From: Streptomyces diastatochromogenes
GTDB taxonomy: Bacteria > Actinomycetota > Actinomycetes > Streptomycetales > Streptomycetaceae
Reading direction: 5' to 3'
Assembly (NCBI GenBank): GCA_026913215.1
Contig: JAPTYK010000001.1
Coordinates: 7,626,001 to 7,690,000 of the forward strand
DNA: 64,000 nucleotides
The first letter of the stretch is position 1, and each line of letters opens with the position of its first letter. This document shows, piece after piece, positions 56,490 to 64,000 of the stretch. The notes beneath the pieces are model-generated. The model was given only the letters and a program-made list of their open reading frames with translations, did not search any database and was not told the origin of the DNA. The position numbers were made by a program, and so were the translations under genes.

Positions 56490-58416
56490 TCACTCCATGG
56501 GCCGGCTGGTGACGAACACGGTCCGCAGGACGATGGCGGCGGAGAGCAGCAGCAGGTTGCAGCCCAGCAGCCCGTACAGCCCGAGGTCCTCGCTCACCCG
56601 CGGCCCGCCCTTCATCCCCAGCAGCTGCAGGCCCGCGAACCCGAGGAAGATCCCCACGAAGGCGTGCACCACCCGCCCGACCAGCTCGCCCACGACCCGC
56701 CGGTCACGGGCGTCGGCGAACAGCCGCACGTTGACCCCAGCCGCCCCTCCTCCAGCGCGCCGCCCAGACGGTCCAGCCGGCGCGGCAGCCGCCGCAGCAC
56801 GGGCAGCAGCGCGATCAGCTCGTCACGGGCGGTGTCCCGGGCACCGCGCGGCCCCAGCCGGTCGGCGAGCAGGCCCGAGGCGTACGCACGCGACGCCTCC
56901 AGCATGTCGAAGCCGGGGGACAGGCGCACCAGCGTGCCCTCCAGGGTGGCCAGGGCCCGGAACACGGCCGCGATCTCCGGCAGGACCGCCAGCCGGAAGT
57001 CCGCCACCAGCCGGAACAGATCCCCGAACATCTCCACGTCGGGCGCGGACCCGTGCCCCAGATGACGCGCGCTGAACTGCCCCAGCGCCCGCAGCAGCCT
57101 CTGCTCGTCGATGTCCTCGGGACGGTCGGTGACCTCCAGCAGGGCCTCGCGCAGCGCGACCGGATCCCCGGTCGACGGCCAGGAACAGACCCCCATCGCC
57201 TCGCGCAGCCCGGGATCGATCCTGCCCACGGACCCGAAGTCGAGCAGGGCGGCCGTGCCGTCGGGCTGCAGCAGGATGTTGCCCGGATGCGGATCGGCGT
57301 GGAAGACACCGTCCACCATGATCTGGTTGAGCAGCGCGGTGAGCAGGGTCCGCGCCAGAAGGGCGCCGTGCTGCGGATCGTCGGGGACCGCCTTGCCCAG
57401 CGAGGCGCCCTCCACCCGGCTCATGACCAGCACCCGCTCCGTACTGAACTGCCCGTGCGGGACGGGCACGGCGACACTGGAATCACCACGCGCCGCGGCC
57501 GCCCGGCGCACCGCGGTCATGTTGCGGGCCTCGACCCGGAAGTCCAGCTCCTCGCGCAGCGCGACGGCGAAACCCCGCGCCAGCTCGTTCAGCCCCAGAC
57601 CGCGCCCCCAGCCCGTCCGCTCGCTCAGCACCGCCGCCAGCCGCCCGACGATGTCCAGATCACGCTCCACCAGCTCCGGTATCCCCGGCCGCTGCACCTT
57701 GACGATCACCTCGGTGCCGTCGTGCAGCACCGCCGCGTGCACCTGCGCGATGGAGGCCGCCGCCAGCGGAACCCGCTCGAAGGAGGCGAACACGTCCCCC
57801 GCCGGCGCCCCCAGACTCTCCCGCAGCTGCGCCTCCACCTCGCCCCACGGCGCGGGCGGCACCTGGTCCTGCAGCAGACTGAGCTCCTCGACGTACACCT
57901 CGGGCAGCAGGTCCCGCCGCGTCGACATCAGCTGCCCCAGCTTCACGAACGTGGTCCCGCCGGCCTGCAACGCCTGCCGCAGCTCCCGCGCCAGCAGCTC
58001 GTGCCGCACCCCCGGCGCCCGCCGCCGCCCCCGCAGATACGGCCCCAGCCCGTGCCGCGTGGCGATGCGCACCACCGCCGAGTACCGCCGCGCCCGCCCG
58101 ATCCGCCCCCGCACCGACTGCGCCCACCCCAGCGGCCGCACGGCCCCCACGGGCACCAGGACGTCCAGGGCGACCAGCACGACCATCGCGCCGAGCATCG
58201 CCACCCCGACCATCAGCGACAGCAGCGGCGCCAGCTGCCCCGACTCCTCCAGCCGGGGCGCCAGCAGCGCCGCCGACACCGAAAGCCCGCACACCCCGCG
58301 GCCCCGACCCGCACCACACCCGCCCGCACCCCCAGCAGACGCCGCCCCACCACCGCGGGCGCCACCATCACCAGCAGGAAGACGACCGCCCCGACCAACA
58401 CCCCCGTGATCCACAT
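56490..58416 (-). CDS. ABC1/UbiB (AarF) family atypical kinase
   Basis: About 640 residues. N-terminal membrane segments (MWITGVLVGAVVFLLVMVAP ), then the KxGQ motif FVKLGQLMSTRRDLLP, the A-rich loop PLAAASIAQVHAAVL, EVIVKVQRPGI, and catalytic DPHPGNILLQPDGTAALLDFGSVG. C-terminal transmembrane pair. Breaks near 58300 and 56745. ATG 58416. Family members support quinone or lipid metabolism; nothing ties it to the cluster. Confidence 0.9.
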
Positions 58417-58988
58417 GCCGCCATTCAACCGCACCCGCACCCGGCCACCCGCGCCAACCAACAGCACACTCAAGCCACTTGACGCAAACACCCCCTCCCT
58501 TCCCGCCACCCCTCCAGAGCCCGCCGGGATGTTCGCCCTCCCGCCCGGCGCGGACGAATTCACCTTCAGGGCGGGCGTGATGACGGCCGTCCGCCGCGGC
58601 GGCACCGCCACCCCGGCGACACCGTCACGACCGCACTCCCGCCCCTCCCCACCGCCGCCCGGAAAGCGTCCGGACACCCCGCGAAAACCCCACGGCACAG
58701 GACACCGCCCGCCCGCCGCACCCACCGGCACCCGCCTCCGCCCACGCCCTCGCCCTCGCCCACGACCCCGGCCCCGGCCCCGCCCGCGGCCCCGGCCCTG
58801 ACCCCGCCCGCGGCCCCGGCCCTGACCCGTCCACGGCCCCCGCCCTGCCCCGGCCCTGACCTGGTCCGCTCCCGCCCCCGACCCGGACCGCTCCCAAGTC
58901 CCCGGCTGAGTACGCGTACTCAGGTGCCACCTGCCGGACTCCTCCATGCTGGGGCGCGAACGCCGGACCGCCTCGGGGAGACACACGC
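58417..58988. repeat. intergenic region with 24-bp GC repeats
   Basis: No gene is supported in this 570-base gap. A 24-base unit (CGCCCGCGGCCCCGGCCCTGAC-type) is repeated at 58781-58804 and 58805-58828 with a decayed third copy, within a C-rich tract from about 58735. The first 100 bases are less GC-rich and may hold the kinase promoter; an inverted repeat TCAAG-CCA-CTTGA lies at 58470-58482. Confidence 0.6.
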
Positions 58989-60735
58989 ATGGACCACGCC
59001 CTGCACCTGCGCACCGCCACACCCAGCGACCACGACTGGATCCACGAACTGCGCCACCGGGTGTACGCACAGGAGCTCGGCCAGCACCCGGTGAACCCCT
59101 CCGGAAGACTCGGCGACGGACTCGACGGCGACAACGTCTACCTCGTGGCCGCGCGCGGCGACACACGGATCGGGTTCGTCAGCCTCACCCCGCCCTGGGC
59201 GGCCGCTACTCCCTCGACAAGTACCTGACCCGCGAGGAACTCCCGCTCCTGACCGAGGAGGCCCCTTCGAGATCCGCGTCCTGACCGTCGAGGACCGCTG
59301 GCGCTCCACCGCGGCGGCACCCCTCCTGATGTACGCGGCGCTGCGCTGGACCGCGTCACGGGGCGGCCGCCGGGTGGTGGCGATGGGACGCACGGAACTC
59401 CTCGACATGTACCTCGCCACCGGCCTGCGGCCGGTGGGACGCACCATCCGCTCGGGCGCGGTCTCCTTCGAGGTCCTCAGCGGCTCCGTGGCCGAGCTGA
59501 CCAGGACGGTCGCCGAGCGCCACGCCCGGACCCTGCGGCGGCTGCGCACGGGCCTGGACTGGCGGCTCGACATGCCCTTCGCGCCGCGCGAGGACGGCTG
59601 CGAGCACGGCGGCGCGTTCTTCTCCGCGATCGGCACCGACTTCACCACCCTGGCCCGCCGCCACGAGGTCGTCGCCGCCGACGTGCTGGACGCCTGGTTC
59701 CCGCCGTCCCCCGCCGTCCACGCCGTCCTCACGCAGGACCCGGGATGGGCCGCCCGCACCTCACCGCCGACCGGCGCGGAAGGACTCCTCGCGCAGATCG
59801 CCGAAGCCCGCGGCCTGCCAAAGGAGTCGCTGGCCGTCGGAGCGGGCTCCTCCGACCTGATCTTCCGGGCGTTCGGCCGGTGGCTGACCCCGCACAGCCG
59901 GGTGCTCCTGCTCGACCCGGGCTACGGGGAGTACGCCCACGTCACCGAACGGGTCATCGGCTGCCGGGTCGACCGGCTCACCCTGCGCCGGGAGGACGGC
60001 TGGCTGCTCGACCCCGCCCGGCTCGCCGCCGCGACCGCCGACGGACGCTACGACCTCGTCGTGGTGGTCAACCCCAACAACCCCACCGGCCGCCACGCCC
60101 CGGCCGCCGCCCTGCGCGCCGTCATCGAGGCCACACCCGCACGGACCCGGTGGTGGATCGACGAGGCCTACCTCGGCTACGCCGACCCGGCCGACTCCCT
60201 CGCCCCCCTCGCCGCCACCGACCCCCGCGTCGTGGTCTGCACCTCCCTGTCGAAGATGTACGCCCTGTCGGGGATGCGGGCCGCCTACCTGGTGGCCGAC
60301 CCGGACACGGCCGGACGACTGCGCCGCTGGACCCCGCCGTGGCCCGTCAGCCTGCCCGCCCAGCTGGCCGCCGTGACGGCCCTGCGCGACCCCGCCCACT
60401 ACACCGCGCACTGGGCCCGCACCCACACACTGCGCCGCGAACTGGCCAACTCTCTGCGCGAGTTGGACGGCCTCGCCTCGGTCGACGAGGGAGTGGCGAA
60501 CTTCCTCACGGTGACCCTGCCCCCGCACGGACCGAGCGCGGCACAGCTGGTGCGCGCATGCCGGGACCACGACGTCTTCCTGCGCGACCTGTCGCCGATG
60601 TCCCCGGCGTACGAGGGACGGACCGTCCGGATCGCCGTCCGCGACACCGCCGAGAACACGCGGATCGTCGCGGCGTGCCGCAGCGCCCTGGAAACACTGC
60701 GCAGCCCGGCCGCGGCGGGGCGGACCTCCCGGTGA
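58989..60735 (+). CDS. GNAT acyltransferase / PLP aminotransferase fusion
   Basis: About 580 residues. The N-terminal GNAT part (LRTATPSDHDWIHELRHRVYAQE ... VLTVEDRWRSTAAAPLLMYAALRW) is joined through one frame repair near 59200 to a class I/II aminotransferase with AVGAGSSDLIFRAFG, VVVNPNNPTGRHAP, WIDEAYLGYAD and the PLP lysine in CTSLSKMYALSGMRAAYL. The aminotransferase is close to histidinol-phosphate and threonine-phosphate types. ATG 58989. Its stop overlaps the next GTG (GTGA). Substrate unknown. Confidence 0.88.
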
Positions 60736-61527
60736 CGACGGTCCCCGACCTCCTGCCCCACCTCGGCGGCGCGCTTGCGGCCGCAGGCGTCGCGGTGGCG
60801 GCCACCCGGCGCCGCGAACTGATAATCCGCTGGTGCGTGTGGGCGCTCGCCGTCCCTCTGGTGACGGGCGCGTTCTGGCTCGGCGCGCCGGGGATCGCGG
60901 CCCTCACGGTCCTGGTCGGACTGGTGGCGGTGGCCGAGTTCGGCGGACTGCTCCGGCTGGGCCCGGCGGACCGTACGGTCCTCGGCGCGGCCGTCACCGG
61001 ACTCGTCCTGACCACCTGGCTCGCCCCGGACAGCTCCCGCGGGCAGCGGCCGCCGGGGCACTCGCGATCGCCGCGGTGCCCCTGCTGTCGGGCGACGCCC
61101 AACACGGACTGCGCCGCCTGGCAGCGGGCCTGCTGGGCCTGGTGTGGCTGGGCACCCTGGCCGGCCTCGTCCCCTCCGGCGCCCTGGGCCTCGTCCTGTT
61201 CGTGGCCGTCTCGGTCGCCGACATCACCGCCTACGCCGCCGGCCGCCGCCTCGGCGGCCCCCGCCTCCCCTGTCCCCGCCAAACACTGGAGCGGCACCCT
61301 GGCGGCGCCGCGGCGGCCTCCTCACCCTGGCCGCCCTGTCCTGCCTGACCTGGCAGACCGCTGTCGCCGTAGCCCTCGGCGGCCCCCTCGGCGACCTCCT
61401 CGAATCCATGGTCAAACGCGGCGCCCACGCCAAGGACGCCGCCCACTGGCTCCCCGGCTCCGGCGGCCTCCTCGACCGCATCGACTCCCTCCTGCTCGCC
61501 CTGGCGATCCTGCTGCTCCTGCCGTGA
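60732..61527 (+). CDS. CdsA-like CDP-diacylglycerol synthase family protein
   Basis: About 265 residues with six to eight hydrophobic segments across three frames (breaks near 61045 and 61270). The C-terminal CdsA signature is clear: SMVKRGAHAKDAAHWLPGSGGLLDRIDS. GTG 60732 overlaps the fusion gene stop. CdsA activates phosphatidate with CTP; coupling to an aminotransferase gene suggests an unusual lipid headgroup or phospholipid-like metabolite. Confidence 0.85.
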
Positions 61528-61660
61528 ACCCCGGGCACGGCACCCCCATGACGACAGCAACGCGCGACCAGCCGCGACCGGCCGGGGAGCCGGGGACCGG
61601 CTCCCGTCCACGGCCCAGGGGCCGCACCCGCACCCACCGCGGGGCGCGGCCCCACGCGCA

Positions 61661-61739
61661 CCCGCCCAGGACCCGGCACCCGCCCAGGACCCGGCACCCG
61701 CCCAGGACCCGGCACCCGCCCAGGACCCGGCGCCCGCAC
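61661..61739. repeat. 18-bp tandem repeat
   Basis: Four to five copies of CGCCCAGGACCCGGCACC. In one + strand frame each copy reads six residues (PAQDPA), but no start or domain supports a protein. Confidence 0.75.
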
Positions 61740-61912
61740 CGACCGATCCCGCCCGGCCGCCGCCCACCGCCGCACCCACCCCGGCACCACCGTCCGCGTC
61801 CGCGACACCGACCTGACCGACCCCACCTGCGGACTGCGCACCGGACTGGTCGACGTGGCCCTCACCCGGGCACCGTTCGACGAGACCGCGGCCGCCGCCT
61901 ACCGCCCCTGAC
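61740..61912 (+). pseudogene. LysR-type regulator remnant
   Basis: The frame ending at 61912 reads RVRDTDLTDPTCGLRTGL, VDVALTRAPFDET and a stop, like a stretch of a LysR effector-binding domain (D-P-T-x-G-L-R-x-G-x-V-D-V-A). No helix-turn-helix or remainder is present, and the tandem repeat lies just before it. The following 170 bases to the next gene show nothing else. Confidence 0.5.
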
Positions 61913-62086
61913 CACCCGCCCCACACCCGCCTCCCGGCCCGCCGGCCCCTGACGAGACGCGCCCCGCCGCGGAGAAAGCGGAAAAAGGGCAGGACGCCGC
62001 CACATCCGTGCCCCCGGCACGGAACCAACACCCTGCCCCCGCCCCTCTGTCCGAGCGACAGCAGAACACCGTGAACGGAGGCCGCC

Positions 62087-63665
62087 GTGGACCGGCGCAC
62101 ACTGCTCACCGCAGCCACCGGCTTCGCGGCCGCCATCGCCCCGACGGCCGCCCTCGCCACCACCAGCAGCAGCAGGCAGCGCCCCGGGCCCCGCCCCACC
62201 ACCGCGCCCGCCAGGCCCGCGGCCGCCGGCCCGCGGCCGCGCCCCGCCCCGCCGACTGGTCCGCGCTCGACAGGAACCTCCAGGGCGGTCTGATACGGCC
62301 GGGCGACGCCGACTACGCCACCGCCCGCCAGCTGTACAACACCCGCTTCGACACGCTGCGCCCCGCCGCCGTCGCCTACGTGGCCCACACCGCGGACATC
62401 ACCGAGTGCCTGGCCTTCGCACGCCGCCACGGCACCCCGTCTCCATCCGCAACGGCGGCCACTCCTACGCCGGCTGGTCCAGCGGCAACGGACGCCTGGT
62501 CATCGACGTCTCCGCGCTGAAGTCCGTCCGCAGCGGCTCCGGCAGCGCCGTCATCGGCGCCGGCGCCAAACTCATCGACGTCTACACCCAGCTCGGCGCA
62601 CGCGGCGTCACCGTCCCCGGCGGCTCCTGCCCCACCGTCGGCATCTCCGGCCTGACCCTGGGCGGCGGGCACGGCGTGGTCTCCCGCGCCTACGGCCTGA
62701 CCTCCGACAGCCTCACCGGCGCCCGCATCGTCACCGCCGACGGCCGGACCCTCGACGTGTCCAAGGACCGGGAGGCGGACCTGTTCTGGGCCCTGCGCGG
62801 CGCGGGGAACGGGAACTTCGGAGTCGTCACCGAACTCCGCTTCCGCACCCACCAGGCCGCCGACGGCGTCACCGCGTACATGACCTGGCCCTGGTCCAAG
62901 GCCGCCGCCGTCCTGCGCTCCTGGCAGGAATGGGGCCCCTCCCAGCCCGACGAGATCTGGTCGGCACTGCACCTGTCCGCCGTCGCCGGCCGGACCCCCA
63001 CCGTCTCCGTCAGCTGCTTCTCCCTGGGCACCTACGGCGCCCTGCAGAACGCCGTCGACCGGCTGGCCAACCGCGCCGGCGGCCCCGGCGCCGCCTCCCG
63101 CGTCACCCTGCGCCGCCGCGGCTACCTCGACACCATGCGGACGTACGCGGGCTGCGCGACGAAATCCACTCCCCAGTGCCACCTTCCCGGCACCACCCCG
63201 GGCCGGCAGCCCACCGGCGTACTCCAGCGGGAGACGTACGCGGCACGCTCGGACTTCTTCAACCGCTCCCTGAGCGCCGCCGGCATCCGCTCCCTGCTCG
63301 ACCAGCTCGAACACCACGCCCGCAGCCGCAACAGCGGCGGCGTCTCCGTCGCCCTCACCGCCCTGGGCGGCGCCGTCAACCGCGTCTCCCCGCAGGCCAC
63401 CGCCTTCGTCCACCGCAACTCCCGCTTCCTGGCCCAGTACACCGCCTCCTGGCCCGCCGCCCGCACCGGCGCGGCGGCGACGGCCTGGCTGGACACCACC
63501 CACACCGCGATGCGCCGGCACGCCTCCGGCGCGGCCTACCAGAACTACACCGACCCGAACCTGACCGACTGGCGCTCCGCCTACTACGGCCCGGCCGCCC
63601 CCGGCTGGCCGCACTGAAGCGGCGCTACGACCCGGGCAGGCTCTTCGACTTCCCCAGGCCCTGTG
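62087..63665 (+). CDS. secreted BBE-type FAD-linked oxidase
   Basis: About 525 residues. A twin-arginine-like signal MDRRTLLTAATGFAAA precedes the FAD domain (RPAAVAYVAHTADITECLAFARRHG, RNGGHSYAGWSSGNG with the FAD-linking His, GGGHGVVSRAYGLTSD) and the C-terminal BBE motif QNYTDPNLTDWRSAYYG ... KRRYDPGRLFDFP. Breaks near 62230, 62440 and 63590. The stop at 63663 appears with a fifth C at ttccccagg. It oxidises alcohols, sugars or C-C bonds outside the cell. Confidence 0.88.
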
Positions 63666-64000
63666 AACCGGCGCCCCACCTCAGGAACGCGCCCCGGTGT
63701 GACGGGCAGCCGCTTGAGCGCGTGCGACCGGAAGGCCCGCCGCCGAGGCAGCTGCCGCGCGGGCACGCAACGAGCGGGCCCGGGAAGGCACGGACGACCA
63801 CTCCCAGGGCGACACGGATCTGCGAACGGGCGGCGGAGCCCCGAGACAGCGGTGCGGCCCCCGGCCGAGCGCGAGGTGCGCCTCGTCCTGCCGCCCGGTG
63901 CCGAACCGGTCGGCACCGGGGTGGCGCAGCGGGTCGCGGTGGGCGGACGCCCGACACGGCAGCACCGTGCCCCCGGCCGGCACCACGGTGCCCCCGATCC
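63625..64000 (-). CDS. cytochrome P450, C-terminal part
   Basis: The gene enters from the right edge. TVVPAGGTVLP and SAHRDPLRHPGADRF are followed by the heme loop LALGRGPHRCLGAP with the axial Cys, and a P450-like end (LPVARAQALPVT region) after frame repair near 63830 and 63700. Its end overlaps the oxidase gene tail; the exact stop is uncertain. Confidence 0.75.
   Translation of the reverse strand, partial: DRGHRGAGRGHGAAVSGVRPPRPAAPPRCRPVRHRAAGRGAPRARPGAAPLSRGSAARSQIRVALGVVVRAFPGPLVACPRGSCLGGGPSGRTRSSGCPSHRGAFLRWGAGSQGLGKSKSLPGS

Noticed and set aside
61540..62086. Proline-rich repeat protein gene
   Set aside because: The PAQDPA-type repeat has no start codon with ribosome site and no flanking domain other than the LysR-like remnant.

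Overview
This is a high-GC actinomycete window, almost certainly Streptomyces: overall GC is well above 70%, codon third positions are nearly all G or C, GTG and TTG starts are frequent, and SARP regulators are present. About the first 54 kb look like one biosynthetic gene cluster; the last 10 kb (about 54-64 kb) look like flanking or ordinary chromosome. No tRNA, rRNA, CRISPR array, integrase or transposase was seen.

Layout. 1-9 kb: tail of a PapA/condensation-like acyltransferase, two methyltransferases, an MDR oxidoreductase, a large SARP/AfsR-like regulator, S-adenosylmethionine synthetase and a flavin monooxygenase. 9.4-16.3 kb: one leftward aromatic-starter operon (AMP-ligase, MIO enzyme of the aminomutase type, two hotdog dehydratases, ACP, AroH-type chorismate mutase, class II DAHP synthase, prephenate dehydratase). 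16.6-18.1 kb and 30.1-31.5 kb: a duplicated SnoaL-like / alpha-beta hydrolase gene pair. 18.2-23.9 kb: a RiPP-like block (19-residue ORF, free-standing SagB-type N-domain, two-component system, fused E1-like/YcaO cyclodehydratase, 84-residue ORF coupled to it). 24-36.6 kb: deoxysugar genes (RmlA, RmlB, 2,3-dehydratase, 3-ketoreductase, 4-ketoreductase, 3,5-epimerase), glycosyltransferase, MFS exporter, hemerythrin-like protein. 36.8-38.5 kb: a small SARP and a short glycosyltransferase-like gene. 38.7-52 kb: a leftward type II PKS operon (carboxyltransferase beta and epsilon subunits, acyltransferase, ACP, AcpS, two KS-alpha/chain-length-factor pairs, a KAS III-like protein, aldo/keto reductase, flavin monooxygenase, SnoaL-like protein). 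52.1-54 kb: a third SARP with an NB-ARC domain. 54-64 kb: PPOX and F420-type oxidoreductases, a TetR regulator with two operators, an ABC1/UbiB kinase, a GNAT-aminotransferase fusion, a CdsA-like protein, a BBE-type oxidase and the end of a P450.

How it fits together (inference). DAHP synthase, chorismate mutase and prephenate dehydratase raise phenylalanine supply; the MIO enzyme makes beta-phenylalanine or cinnamate; the AMP-ligase loads it on the dedicated ACP; the discrete KS/CLF pairs with the two-subunit dehydratase elongate it, probably to a polyene. Methyltransferases, monooxygenases and an L-2,6-dideoxysugar would decorate the chain. The RiPP-type block inside this cluster is not explained by any pathway I know and is the best candidate for something undescribed. 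Repeated SARP-type heptamer boxes upstream of at least eight transcription units suggest common control.

Quality caveat. Many clearly functional genes carry single-base frameshifts, nearly all at a run of four C or G where five would restore the frame. I treat these as likely sequence errors, give gene spans across them, and say so in each entry.
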